Positions 9,043 through 18,201 of a stretch of 64,000 nt of DNA are shown here, in pieces (position 1 is the first letter of the stretch; each line of letters begins with the position of its first letter). The position numbers and the translations under genes were made by a program. The stretch comes from CALLPQ01 sp038531745 (GTDB taxonomy: Bacteria > Pseudomonadota > Alphaproteobacteria > Caulobacterales > Parvularculaceae), in the NCBI GenBank assembly GCA_038531745.1, contig JBCBBJ010000003.1, positions 62,001 to 126,000 on the forward strand, given 5' to 3'. Under the pieces are notes generated by a model that worked only from the letters and a program-made list of their open reading frames with translations, had not been told where the DNA came from and did no database searches.

Positions 9043-10115
9043 TATTGATCTCCATAAATTGCCACCATGCGGTCGCCATTTTCCTGCTTCACACCGCGGA
9101 ACATACCGGCGGTGTTAAAGGTGAGTGCATAATCGCCATTAGCCCCAAGAACAATGACGCCGCCGCCGCCACCAAGGTCGGTAAGACGGGAATGGATCAC
9201 ATCGTCGGCGGCTGCATCGACGGTCTTGCCGCCATATTCAACCTGGGCACAAATATCGCGGGCGATGGTCAAGCGCATAAAATATTCGCCATGGCCCGTG
9301 GCCGAAACCCCGCAGGATTTGTTGTCGGCAAAGGTTCCCGCGCCAATGATCGGGGCATCACCAACCCGGCCCCAACGTTTCAGGGTCATGCCCCCTGTTG
9401 AAGTACCCGCCGCAATATTGCCATCGCGGTCAAGAGCGACAGCGCCGACGGTACCGAATTTCCAGTCATAAAGATCAGCAGCTTTTTTCTTGTTCTTGCG
9501 CGCAGCCTTGTCCGCCTTCAGCGCATCTTTGAAAGAGCGCCAGCGGTTTTGCGTGAAGAAGTAGCGCGGATTGACAAGATCATAGCCATTTTTCTCTGCA
9601 AAACTTTCCGCCCCGTCGCCGGTGAACATCACATGGTCCGACTTTTCCATCACAGTACGAGCCAGTTTTATTGGGTTACGGACTTTTCGCACGCCAGCAA
9701 TGGCTCCGGCATTCAGGGTTCTGCCATCCATGATGGAAGCGTCAAGCTCATTTTTTCCCTCCCGGGAAAACACAGCGCCCTTGCCCGCATTAAAAAGCGG
9801 TGAATCCTCCATCAGCACGATCGCTGCTTCAATGGCATCGAGCGCCGAGCCGCCGCTGTCGAGAACACCGTAGCCAGCGTCCAACGCTTCGTTGAGTTTG
9901 GTCTTGAAAGCAGCTTCCTGTTCCGGCGTATAGCGCCCGGGGGCCAGGGCACCCGCACCGCCATGGATAACCAGCGTGATCGGCGGCGACGCAGTCAGCG
10001 TGTCGGCATCGGTTTGTGCCACGCTGAACCCGGTCACCGGCAGGCTAAAGCCGATGAGGGCAAGAGCCAAAAAGCAATGGCGGAGAAATGCGTGCTTGGC
10101 AGTAATGATGATCAT
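9042..10115 (-). CDS. Isoaspartyl peptidase/L-asparaginase, Ntn-hydrolase, exported
   Basis: This 357-residue protein is a plant-type asparaginase (T2 family) that cleaves isoaspartyl dipeptides and asparagine. A signal peptide covers about residues 1-33, so the protein is periplasmic or secreted. The mature part starts with ITLVIHGGAGAL. The autocleavage site is FGTVGAVALD with the nucleophilic Thr near residue 221; substrate-binding STGGMTLKRWGRVGD and GTFADNKSCGVSATGHGE follow. The residue before the nucleophile segment is Phe-Gly rather than the more usual His-Gly or Asp-Gly. It is the first gene of a two-gene unit with the DUF805 gene. Confidence 0.93.
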   Translation of the reverse strand: MIIITAKHAFLRHCFLALALIGFSLPVTGFSVAQTDADTLTASPPITLVIHGGAGALAPGRYTPEQEAAFKTKLNEALDAGYGVLDSGGSALDAIEAAIVLMEDSPLFNAGKGAVFSREGKNELDASIMDGRTLNAGAIAGVRKVRNPIKLARTVMEKSDHVMFTGDGAESFAEKNGYDLVNPRYFFTQNRWRSFKDALKADKAARKNKKKAADLYDWKFGTVGAVALDRDGNIAAGTSTGGMTLKRWGRVGDAPIIGAGTFADNKSCGVSATGHGEYFMRLTIARDICAQVEYGGKTVDAAADDVIHSRLTDLGGGGGVIVLGANGDYALTFNTAGMFRGVKQENGDRMVAIYGDQ

Positions 10116-10261
10116 GAATTGAGTCCCTTCGCACTCATAGTGGCGTGCCGGGCGGATGCATTCAAGTCATCAGACAGCTGGAAAAGTCCCCTTTCGCGAA
10201 GGCATAAAAGGGCTAGCGAAACCGTTTCCCTGGTTAAGAGTTTTAGTGCCTCACGGGATTG

Positions 10262-11125
10262 TCAACGGATGTTGGCATCTGCGGGCGCGAGAGCCTGGTT
10301 AGAACCCGTCAACTGATCAATGATCCGGCGGTCATCGATCAATAAGCCGCGAATGACCGGGTCCCGCCCCTCCGGCAGCGACAAGATGACCCCGAAATCA
10401 GTTGCCTCTTCAGGATCAGGGCGCTCGGTCACTGTTTCACAGATCCGCGACAGACGTCTTTCCGGATCAGACGCCAGCCGCGCGCGTTCGCGTTCACACC
10501 GTTCAAATAGCCGCTGTTGTCGCTGAAATCGCCCAGCCTTACGGGCGAGCTTTTCAATGGCCAATGCGGTCTCACGATCGGCATAATAGCGTCGTGGCAA
10601 ATCAAAGGCGATACGGAATGAATACGCACAAGGAGCTTCAGTGCAGCCTCGGATGACCCTCGCGCGGCCGTAGGCCTTTAGAACAACATTCGTCTTGGGC
10701 AAATCGGCACGATTACGGGCTACCCGAACGGGTTCATGAAAACGGCCACGTTTTTCAAAGGCAATATAAAGCGGATCCTCACCAATTTTCGGGTAATAAT
10801 ATCGATTTTCCGCTGACGGTTTAAGATCAAGGATTTCCTTTATTAGTTTTTCATCCATCAACGGTTCAAGGCTCATGGTGGCAATATTGTACCGCAGCGT
10901 TGCATAATGACCGAAAAAAACGTCGCGAGGATCGAATGGCGCGGCTTGCAGGATTAATTCGCGGCCCGACGTGCGATCACGTTCGGCCTGAAAAATCATC
11001 AAGCCAAGAACACCCAAAAAGATAATGAGCGCAAGCAACGCCCTTGCGCGAAAGAAGCCAAGGGTCCAGTCCTGGCCAAGGCGCCAACGCGGCGGCGTTT
11101 GATGTCGTGCATGGGGATTGGTCAT
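10262..11125 (-). CDS. GDYXXLXY domain membrane-anchored protein
   Basis: This 287-residue protein has one N-terminal membrane helix (about residues 27-45) and a mostly polar remainder predicted outside the membrane. The family signature appears as FFGHYATLRYNI (about residues 70-81), with His in place of the name-giving Asp. A charged, probably coiled-coil segment rich in Arg and Glu follows at about 190-230. The family has no assigned biochemical function. Its ATG overlaps the stop of the DUF2157 gene by 4 bases; the DUF2157/GDYXXLXY pair recurs in many proteobacteria and presumably forms one membrane complex. Confidence 0.85.
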   Translation of the reverse strand: MTNPHARHQTPPRWRLGQDWTLGFFRARALLALIIFLGVLGLMIFQAERDRTSGRELILQAAPFDPRDVFFGHYATLRYNIATMSLEPLMDEKLIKEILDLKPSAENRYYYPKIGEDPLYIAFEKRGRFHEPVRVARNRADLPKTNVVLKAYGRARVIRGCTEAPCAYSFRIAFDLPRRYYADRETALAIEKLARKAGRFQRQQRLFERCERERARLASDPERRLSRICETVTERPDPEEATDFGVILSLPEGRDPVIRGLLIDDRRIIDQLTGSNQALAPADANIR

Positions 11126-12255
11126 GACGTCGTCCTCCCCTCAATCCAAGCGGCGGAACTGGATTTCAAAACCCTATTCGAAATAAGAACAACAATGATC
11201 AGGGCACAACCGAAACCGATTAGCGCCAGACCAGCGAAAATCATATTTTTGATGAGCGTAAAAAGAACGATGGCACAGGCAACAAAACCGACAATGCCTG
11301 CTATTCGCAACCAACCCCGGCCCGGTAGCGCGCCATAGGCGGTCAGCATACTGAACAATACGAGACCAAGTAGCGCCATTTCCATTTGTGAGACAGTTTT
11401 ACTGGCGCCATAGCGCAAGAGCACCTCGCCAACGAAGGATGCGGTTGCCATCCAGAACAGCCATGCGCTGATGGTACGGCCCGCCCAGAACGGAACCGCC
11501 GCAACGATAAGCTCAGCAATAATGGCCAGGCCAATCCAACTGCATACAAAAGCAAGCTGCTGGGTTGGGCCATATGGGATTAGCGTTTCAAGAAGCGGAA
11601 GCAGATTTACACTGGCCCATACAATCGCGGTAAAAGCCAAAAAATTCACGAGTGAAATTGAGCGGGCAAGGCGCGCGCGGAACGCCAATCCGGCAAGGAG
11701 CGCAACAGCCCAATAGGGACCTGTGCTTTCACCTAATTCGTCAATGTGCGCGATTGTCCAGAAAAGGGTCAGGAGGCATGCAAAAATGCCAGTCAAGGTT
11801 GCCGGAAAGAGAAGCGCAACACCGCTCGCCGCCACAGCCCATACTGCCAGAAACGCCGACGTGGTTTCATTGGCATGATAAAGCTGACCAATAACGATTA
11901 TGCCACCGCCAAACAAGGCGGCACCGAGCAATGTGGCAATGTCGCCCCACGGGTGAAGCCGGCGCGCAAACAACTCACCACCAAGACCAAACATGGCCGC
12001 CAGTAGTGCTGCAACAATGGCAAGGCGCGTCACGCCGGTCAGCCCTGCCCAGTTTGCCCCAATTAGCGTCAAGATACCGAGAAGGATCGCAAGACCCGCC
12101 AGACCGGGTAACGCCGTACCTGGGCGATCATCGGCACCATGGTGCGTCGCCGCATCACTGATCAACGCGTCGCCAACGGTTAAATCGATAAGCCCTTTGG
12201 CAACCCACCGATCAACATCGTCGCGCAGTTTTTTGAGATAGACTGTCGATTTCAC
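11122..12255 (-). CDS. DUF2157 polytopic membrane protein
   Basis: The start was moved to the GTG at 12255, preceded by a GGGGAGAG ribosome binding site; the longer frame to 12372 has a non-membrane, low-quality leader. The resulting 377-residue protein begins with a cytosolic helical segment (YLKKLRDDVDRWVAKGLID) followed by about ten membrane helices. The first helix, LAILLGILTLIGANWAGL, is the hallmark of DUF2157. The function is unknown. It is upstream of and translationally coupled to the GDYXXLXY protein. Confidence 0.85.
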   Translation of the reverse strand: MKSTVYLKKLRDDVDRWVAKGLIDLTVGDALISDAATHHGADDRPGTALPGLAGLAILLGILTLIGANWAGLTGVTRLAIVAALLAAMFGLGGELFARRLHPWGDIATLLGAALFGGGIIVIGQLYHANETTSAFLAVWAVAASGVALLFPATLTGIFACLLTLFWTIAHIDELGESTGPYWAVALLAGLAFRARLARSISLVNFLAFTAIVWASVNLLPLLETLIPYGPTQQLAFVCSWIGLAIIAELIVAAVPFWAGRTISAWLFWMATASFVGEVLLRYGASKTVSQMEMALLGLVLFSMLTAYGALPGRGWLRIAGIVGFVACAIVLFTLIKNMIFAGLALIGFGCALIIVVLISNRVLKSSSAAWIEGRTTS

Positions 12256-12555
12256 TGAAGCTCTCCCCGTCTCTCTCTTCGCCCGTTCCCGCACAGGCAG
12301 TCCGTCCGTCCCGATCTGGCCAGTGTGCTCGCCATGGCAGTAGTTTCGACAACCACCGGCTCTCAAAATCAAGCGCGTAGAACCATCTGCTCGCGGTTAT
12401 GGGCGCTTGTAGAATTTATTCTCATCGAAATTGAACATTGTTCATTATCAAAAGTCAAGGGACATAAACGCCCTACCGCCCCCCGCGCCTTGCTTTCCCA
12501 TGAAGGCCTATGGCAATCGAAACCAAGCGTTTTTTTACCCGTAAATGAGGGCGCC
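12256..12555. promoter_or_regulatory. Divergent intergenic region of DUF2157 gene and kbl, with a palindrome
   Basis: These 300 bases separate the divergently transcribed DUF2157 and kbl genes. The clearest structure is a palindrome at 12432-12444, TGAACA-T-TGTTCA, 111 bases before the kbl ATG. It sits in the most AT-rich part of the region and could be an operator. I see no other gene; frames that run through it lack ribosome binding sites and membrane or domain features. Confidence 0.4.
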
Positions 12556-13761
12556 ATGGACCAAAATTTTTATAGCCGTATCGCCGACACGCTCACAGAC
12601 CTGCGCGACCAGGGTCTGGAGAAAGTGGAAAGGATCATCACCTCGCCCCAGGGCCCTGAAATTGATGTTCTCCAGAAGGGTGAAACCCACCGTGTCCTGA
12701 ACTTTTGTGGAAATAATTATTTGGGGTTGGCAGACCATCCGGAGGTTATTGCTGCGGCCAAAGCAACCATGGATAGCCATGGCTTTGGCATGGCCTCCGT
12801 CCGATTTATTTGCGGAACGACGGACTTGCATCGCCAGGTGGAAAAACGCCTCGCCAGCTATCTCGGCTATGAAGATGCAATCCTTTTTGCCGCCTGTTTT
12901 GATGCCAATGGCGGCGTTTTCGAACCCTTATTAACCGCCGATGATGCTATCATTTCTGACAGTTTGAACCATGCCTCCATCATTGATGGGGTCCGGTTGT
13001 GTAAGGCGAAACGCTATCGTTTTGCCAACGCCGATATGGCCGCGCTTGAGGCACAATTGAGGGCCGCTGACGCCGATGGCGCGCGTACAAAACTGATTGT
13101 AACCGACGGCGTCTTTTCCATGGATGGATATATCGCCGATCTTGGGTCTATTTGTTCGCTTGCGGAGCGTTACAACGCGCTTGTCATGGTTGATGATTGC
13201 CACGCGACGGGTTTCATGGGTTCGCAAGGGCGCGGCACCCCGGCCTATTGTGCGGTTGAGGGTAAAGTGGACATCCTCACCGGCACGTTGGGCAAGGGGC
13301 TTGGTGGCGGTATGGGCGGGTATATTTGCGCCAGTGCCGATGTGGTTCACCTTTTGCGCAACAGAGCGCGCCCCTATCTTTTCTCCAACGCGTTGACCCC
13401 GGCGCTGTTAGGCGCAACCCTCAAGGTGCTTGATTTGGTGGAGGCTGGTGATGACCGCCGTGCGCAATTAACCCGTAATGCAAAACGATTTCGTACGCAG
13501 ATGAGTAACGCAGGCTTTACCCTCTTACCCGGTGACCATCCGATTATTCCGGTCATGTTGGGCGATGCACGTAAAGCGGTGGAAATGGCCGATCAGCTCA
13601 TGGCTGAGGGCATCTATGTGACCGCGTTTTCCTATCCGGTTGTTCCCAAAGGCGAGGCCCGGATCCGCACCCAGATGTGCGCAACGCACACGGATGATCA
13701 AATTGACGATGCCGTTAGCGCGTTCACCCGCGTTGGCCGCACGATGGGCCTGATCGACTAG
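12556..13761 (+). CDS. kbl: Glycine C-acetyltransferase (2-amino-3-ketobutyrate CoA ligase)
   Basis: This 401-residue PLP enzyme cleaves 2-amino-3-oxobutyrate with CoA to glycine and acetyl-CoA, the second step of threonine breakdown. The start is the ATG at 12556, behind a GAGG ribosome binding site, and gives the length of E. coli Kbl (398). Family features include NYLGLADHPEV, FGMASVRFICGTTDLH, VDDCHATGFMG (PLP-binding Asp and His) and LTGTLGKGLGGGMGGY with the Schiff-base lysine near residue 245. The close relatives ALA synthase and KAPA synthase are less likely on these motifs. The usual partner tdh is not in the window. Confidence 0.94.
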   Translation: MDQNFYSRIADTLTDLRDQGLEKVERIITSPQGPEIDVLQKGETHRVLNFCGNNYLGLADHPEVIAAAKATMDSHGFGMASVRFICGTTDLHRQVEKRLASYLGYEDAILFAACFDANGGVFEPLLTADDAIISDSLNHASIIDGVRLCKAKRYRFANADMAALEAQLRAADADGARTKLIVTDGVFSMDGYIADLGSICSLAERYNALVMVDDCHATGFMGSQGRGTPAYCAVEGKVDILTGTLGKGLGGGMGGYICASADVVHLLRNRARPYLFSNALTPALLGATLKVLDLVEAGDDRRAQLTRNAKRFRTQMSNAGFTLLPGDHPIIPVMLGDARKAVEMADQLMAEGIYVTAFSYPVVPKGEARIRTQMCATHTDDQIDDAVSAFTRVGRTMGLID

Positions 13762-13809
13762 AGCAATTCGTTTTAGTCTATAAATACTGAATGCCCGCAA
13801 TGGCAATAC

Positions 13810-14448
13810 TCACTCAACATGCGCCGCGATGGCATAGCCGCTCTTCATTTGGCGTACCACATGGCCGTGGAAGCGACCTACGCGAATATCCTGACCAAGT
13901 TCCAGAACTGCTGTTGTCAGGATCTCGATCCCGGTGAGCGACATATTCACAACCTTGCACCGGAACGCGATATTGCCGTCCACATAGGCCGTTAGCTGCC
14001 GCCCACCGGGTATCGGTTGGCGCGGCGTCTGGCGACGGTCTGACTTGGTGGCACGGCGCCCTGACCATTGCGGTTTCGGGATACGGGTCTGAAAAAACCG
14101 ATCAATGGCATGTTTCAGCCGTTCGCGTTTGGCGGGGCTAAGCTCCATATGAATGGCGAACGTCTTTTCACCGCGGCGAACAACATCTCCCTCAAACCGG
14201 CCGATATGGTCGATATAAGCGACAATCGTTTCGCCCTTATACGGAATAAAGGCGCTTTCCATCAGCGCGCCATGGGCACTAATATCAATCAGTGTACCCA
14301 CATGTTCGCGCCGATCAACGGTCATAAAGCGCACCGGCGCGGCAAAGTAACGCCGTTCCAAGCTCCGACGACTGATTTGCCGCCGCTGTCCCGGGTCAGC
14401 GGTCACAGCGTCGTCATGAAGGGCGCTCGATTCAGAAAATAAAGTCAC
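13810..14448 (-). CDS. Tandem PilZ domain protein
   Basis: The start was set at the GTG at 14448, which has a GGGAGAG ribosome binding site 7 bases away; an earlier GTG at 14463 lacks one. The 212-residue product contains two PilZ domains. The first has RRSLERR followed by DISAHGALM; the second has DRRQTPRQ followed by NMSLTGIEI. Both thus keep the RxxxR and (D/N)xSxxG signatures of c-di-GMP binding. There is no output domain, so it probably acts as a small adaptor. It lies alone, convergent with kbl and far upstream of the clp genes. Confidence 0.85.
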   Translation of the reverse strand: MTLFSESSALHDDAVTADPGQRRQISRRSLERRYFAAPVRFMTVDRREHVGTLIDISAHGALMESAFIPYKGETIVAYIDHIGRFEGDVVRRGEKTFAIHMELSPAKRERLKHAIDRFFQTRIPKPQWSGRRATKSDRRQTPRQPIPGGRQLTAYVDGNIAFRCKVVNMSLTGIEILTTAVLELGQDIRVGRFHGHVVRQMKSGYAIAAHVE

Positions 14449-14731
14449 GGCATACTCTCCCACTGGTAATACACGTGAAACGGAGGTCGCCCCTGATGCC
14501 CGTAACCTTCAATCACTTAGAAAGAATATGGCGAGGAATCTTTCCCATTCGTTAATTTTCAATATTTTTGAAATTAAATTCGCATTTTACGGGAATTTAA
14601 TTTACCTCACCAACACATATCTGCGCGGGCGAAGCACCACGAAAGCGCCAACCACAGGGCGTTTTGCCTGATTATCAAAGGGGTCGTCTGCGGGAAACCG
14701 CCAAGAACCAAGCCTGCCCTAGCGATCGGCC

Positions 14732-17092
14732 TTATTCCACCAAAACCGGGACCGGGTTGCTCCCGCCCTCCTCGCTCCCATCATCGCCGCCTTTTTTATT
14801 TTTCCGGCGTTGCTTCGCCCCTTCGGGATCGGGGACAAACTCAAAGGCAAGCTTGTCCGTATCCGTTTCATTGACCGTCACGCGCACGACGCCGCCATCC
14901 TTCAAGGCACCGAACAGGATCTCATCGGCGATCGGTTTTTTCACATGTTCCTGAATGACGCGGCCCAAGGGGCGCGCACCCATTTCATCATCAAAGCCCC
15001 GTTTGGCGAGCCAGTCCGTTGCCGCCTGATCGAGCTCAAACGAGATGTGGCGGTCCGCCAATTGTGATTCCAGTTGCAGAATGAATTTCTCCACAATCCG
15101 ATCAATAATCGCTGGGGACAGACCTGCAAACTGGATCGTTGCGTCGAGCCGGTTGCGGAACTCTGGTGTAAACAAGCGCTTGATGGCCGCTTCGCGTTCA
15201 TCATCTTTTTTGCCCGCGCCAAAGCCGATGGCAAATTTTGTGGCGTCGGATGCGCCCGCATTTGTTGTCATGATGACGATAACATTGCGGAAATCCACCT
15301 TGCGCCCATTGGTGTCAGTCAGGGAGCCATTGTCCATCACCTGCAGCAGAATATTGAAAATTTCCGGATGGGCTTTTTCAATTTCGTCCAGCAAGAGAAC
15401 CGCATGGGGATGCTGATCAATTGCATCGGTTAACAGACCGCCCTGGTCAAAACCCACATAGCCGGGCGGCGCACCGATGAGGCGCGAGACCGTGTGACGC
15501 TCCATATATTCGGACATATCAAAGCGCAGCAATTCAACGCCAAGGGCAAAGGAGAGTTGCTTAGCAACTTCGGTTTTGCCAACGCCAGTGGGTCCGGCAA
15601 AAAGATAGCTGCCGATCGGCTTATTGGGCTCGCGCAACCCGGCACGCGATAACTTGATTGCGGCCGCCAACTGCTCAATCGCTTCGTCCTGACCAAAGAC
15701 CACCCGGCGCAAGTCTTCCGGCAAAGACCGCAAGCGCTCAGTATCGGTTGTGGAAACGGACTTCGCTGGTACGCGGGCCATTTTGGAGATCACTTCTTCA
15801 ATCTCAGGTTCGTCGATCACCGACTTGCGCTTGTCTTCCGGAAACAGCCGCTGACGCGCACCCGCCTCATCAATCACGTCGATGGCTTTATCGGGAAGTT
15901 TGCGGTCGGCCATATATTTCGCTGACAGATCAACCGCTGTTTTCAGTGCTTCATCCGTGTAGGAAACGTTGTGGTGATCCTCAAAATGAGATTTTAGTCC
16001 CGTCAGGATCGCCAGCGTGTCGGCAACACTCGGCTCAACAACATCAACTTTTTGAAACCGGCGGGCCAGCGCGCGATCTTTTTCAAAATGCTGGCGATAT
16101 TCTTTGTACGTTGTTGACCCCATGCAGCGCAGGGCCCCCGATTGCAGAGCAGGCTTAAGAAGGTTTGAAGCATCCATAGCCCCGCCGGAGGTTGCACCAG
16201 CACCGATCACCGTGTGGATCTCATCAATAAACAGAACCGCATCGTCATGATCTTCAAGCGCTTTGAGAACGGCCTTGATCCGCTCCTCAAAATCACCGCG
16301 ATAGCGGGTCCCCGCCAACAAGGTCCCCATATCAAGAGAATAGATCGTTGAACCGGCGAGAACAGCCGGCACATCCTCATCAATAATTTTGAGGGCTAAT
16401 CCCTCGGCAATCGCGGTCTTGCCCACACCGGGGTCACCCACCAGCAATGGATTATTTTTCCGCCGGCGGCACAAAATCTGGATTGAGCGTTCGATTTCAT
16501 TATTCCGCCCGATGAGCGGATCGATCTTCCCTTGCCGGGCTTTTTCATTCAGATCTACGCAGTAGGCATCAAGCGGGCTCTCCTGGGGCTTGTTACCATC
16601 GCCCTCTTCGCTATTGACGCGCGCGCGGCCGCCGGCCTGCTCGCTGCTGCGCTTGGCGAGGCCGTGGGAGATGTAATTGACCGCATCAAACCGCGTCATA
16701 TCCTGCTTTTGAAGGAAGTGTGCCGCGTGGGATTCACGCTCGGCAAACATGGCCACCAGCACATTGGCACCCGTCACCTCCTCCCGGCCGGAAGATTGCA
16801 CATGGATCACAGCGCGTTGGATCACGCGCTGGAAACTGGTGGTTGGTTTGGCGGTTTCTTCGCTACCGTCTTCAAGGCGGATATTGGTGAGGTTATTCTC
16901 GATAAACTCGTAAAGCTCACGGCGCAGAAGATCGATATCAACATTACACGCGCGCATCACCGCCGCGGCGTCACGGTCATCCGCAAGGGCAAGCAGCAGA
17001 TGCTCCAAGGTTGCCACTTCGTGGCGATACTCATTGGCGAATTCAATCGCCCGGTGAAGAGCCTCATCTAAGCTTCTGCTGAACGATGCCAT
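14732..17092 (-). CDS. clpA: ATP-dependent Clp protease ATP-binding subunit ClpA
   Basis: This 786-residue AAA+ unfoldase feeds substrates into ClpP. It has an N-terminal Clp repeat domain (residues 1-145), a first ATPase domain with Walker A GDPGVGKTAI (about residue 220) and Walker B FIDEIHT, and a second with Walker A GPTGVGKTEV (about 510) and LLDEIEKAHPEI. The C-terminal D2-small domain (SFELDQAATDWLAKRGFD...MGARPLGRVIQ) is intact. The last 30 residues are a Lys/Gly/Glu-rich tail. clpS is immediately upstream, so the adaptor and unfoldase are co-expressed as is usual. Confidence 0.97.
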   Translation of the reverse strand: MASFSRSLDEALHRAIEFANEYRHEVATLEHLLLALADDRDAAAVMRACNVDIDLLRRELYEFIENNLTNIRLEDGSEETAKPTTSFQRVIQRAVIHVQSSGREEVTGANVLVAMFAERESHAAHFLQKQDMTRFDAVNYISHGLAKRSSEQAGGRARVNSEEGDGNKPQESPLDAYCVDLNEKARQGKIDPLIGRNNEIERSIQILCRRRKNNPLLVGDPGVGKTAIAEGLALKIIDEDVPAVLAGSTIYSLDMGTLLAGTRYRGDFEERIKAVLKALEDHDDAVLFIDEIHTVIGAGATSGGAMDASNLLKPALQSGALRCMGSTTYKEYRQHFEKDRALARRFQKVDVVEPSVADTLAILTGLKSHFEDHHNVSYTDEALKTAVDLSAKYMADRKLPDKAIDVIDEAGARQRLFPEDKRKSVIDEPEIEEVISKMARVPAKSVSTTDTERLRSLPEDLRRVVFGQDEAIEQLAAAIKLSRAGLREPNKPIGSYLFAGPTGVGKTEVAKQLSFALGVELLRFDMSEYMERHTVSRLIGAPPGYVGFDQGGLLTDAIDQHPHAVLLLDEIEKAHPEIFNILLQVMDNGSLTDTNGRKVDFRNVIVIMTTNAGASDATKFAIGFGAGKKDDEREAAIKRLFTPEFRNRLDATIQFAGLSPAIIDRIVEKFILQLESQLADRHISFELDQAATDWLAKRGFDDEMGARPLGRVIQEHVKKPIADEILFGALKDGGVVRVTVNETDTDKLAFEFVPDPEGAKQRRKNKKGGDDGSEEGGSNPVPVLVE

Positions 17093-17162
17093 ACCTGTTC
17101 TTCCTCAAAATCCGTGCGGCGCGTGACTAATTCTACCCCGAGATTTACAGATGGGGATTTCC

Positions 17163-17558
17163 TCATTCCTTTTCCATGGTGCATTGGAGCGGGTGTTGGT
17201 GCCGGCGTGCCAAATCCATCACCTGGGCAACCTTGGTCTCCGCCACCTCATAGGTGTAGACGCCGCACACCCCCATATCGTTTTGATGCACATGCAGCAT
17301 GATCCGGTAGGCGTCCTCACTGTCTTTGTTGAACACAACCTGTAGCAACCAGACGACGAACTCCTGCGGCGTAAAATCATCATTCAGCAGCAGCACCTTG
17401 TACATGGAAGGCTGCTTGGTTTTGGGCGCCGTTTTCGAAATGACCCCAACCCCAAGGCCGCTGTCATCCTCAGTATCTTCGTCGTTCGCCATTGCGATCG
17501 TACTCATTTTATCCAGCCATGCGTCAACGCGTTGCTTCTTCTTTCTCGTACCGTACAT
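17163..17558 (-). CDS. clpS: ClpS, N-end rule adaptor of ClpAP
   Basis: This 131-residue adaptor delivers proteins with destabilising N-terminal residues to ClpA. The ClpS core is clear: YKVLLLNDDFTPQEFVV (about residues 53-69, with the Asn-Asp binding-pocket pair) and MLHVHQNDMGVCGVYTYEVAETKV. The first 50 residues form a polar, acidic extension that is probably disordered. The ATG at 17558 has an AAGGA site 9 bases upstream; an internal ATG at 17507 (MSTIAMAND) is also possible, which would shorten the leader by 17 residues. It lies 70 bases upstream of clpA. Confidence 0.94.
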   Translation of the reverse strand: MYGTRKKKQRVDAWLDKMSTIAMANDEDTEDDSGLGVGVISKTAPKTKQPSMYKVLLLNDDFTPQEFVVWLLQVVFNKDSEDAYRIMLHVHQNDMGVCGVYTYEVAETKVAQVMDLARRHQHPLQCTMEKE

Positions 17559-17670
17559 ACCTCAATATCCTTGAGAAGATGACAATTGGTGTCTGTGACA
17601 AAATAAGGACGGCGTCAGCGCAGCGCCAGAGCGCAAACCCGAAAGCACCGCAATTCTAAAAGCAGCACAG

Positions 17671-17703
17671 AAAAAGGGTCCGGTGGTATGGCACCGGACC
17701 CTT
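17671..17703 (-). terminator. Rho-independent terminator of the phasin gene
   Basis: A 12-base-pair perfect stem (AAGGGTCCGGTG at 17674-17685 with its complement at 17692-17703) has a 6-base loop. Read on the minus strand it is followed by five T residues. It lies about 52 bases beyond the phasin stop codon and isolates that gene from clpS. Confidence 0.85.
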
Positions 17704-17754
17704 CTTACGCAACATTAAAGACGAAACGACCAGCGTTGCGCCGTGACGACCACC

Positions 17755-18201
17755 TTACGGGCGGTAGGATTGCACGGTCTCAACAAACTGATTGTAGGTA
17801 TCGGTCAGTGGCTCAACCGCGTCTTTGCCGGTGCTCACCATCATCTCGGTCATTTTATTGAATTGGGCGAGATTTTTCTCGAATGAAGAGCGGAAGAACT
17901 CGGTGTTGATGTCTAGCGCTTCTTGCGGGCTTTTCGCCGCGGCCATGGCTTTGACAGTTTTCATGCCGTCTTCAACGCTGGATTTCGTAAACTCGGCTTG
18001 TTCGCTGGAAATTTTTTCCACGGAACCCGCAACGGTGCTGGAGGCATTCATCATTGCATCCATGGTTTCTTTTTGCAGTTCGGCAACCTGCTCAAAACCC
18101 TTGTTCATTTTTTCAAACGACTCTTTGAACATTTCCGGGTTCATCGCCGTCATGGGGTCGAAACTTGTTGATTTTGCTGTTGTTTTCTTCGCTGCTGGCA
18201 T
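17755..18201 (-). CDS. Phasin family protein
   Basis: The open frame is longer, but the ATG at 18201 has a clear GGAG ribosome binding site and begins a typical phasin, giving 148 residues. The protein is an amphipathic all-helical polypeptide (PEMFKESFEKMNKGFEQVAELQKETMDAM...) with few aromatic residues and an N-terminal Lys/Ala-rich leader AAKKTTAKST. Phasins coat polyhydroxyalkanoate granules. No PHA synthase or regulator gene is nearby. Two copies of a TGTGCACTGCA motif upstream may be operator sites, and the gene has its own terminator, so it is monocistronic. Confidence 0.88.
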   Translation of the reverse strand: MPAAKKTTAKSTSFDPMTAMNPEMFKESFEKMNKGFEQVAELQKETMDAMMNASSTVAGSVEKISSEQAEFTKSSVEDGMKTVKAMAAAKSPQEALDINTEFFRSSFEKNLAQFNKMTEMMVSTGKDAVEPLTDTYNQFVETVQSYRP

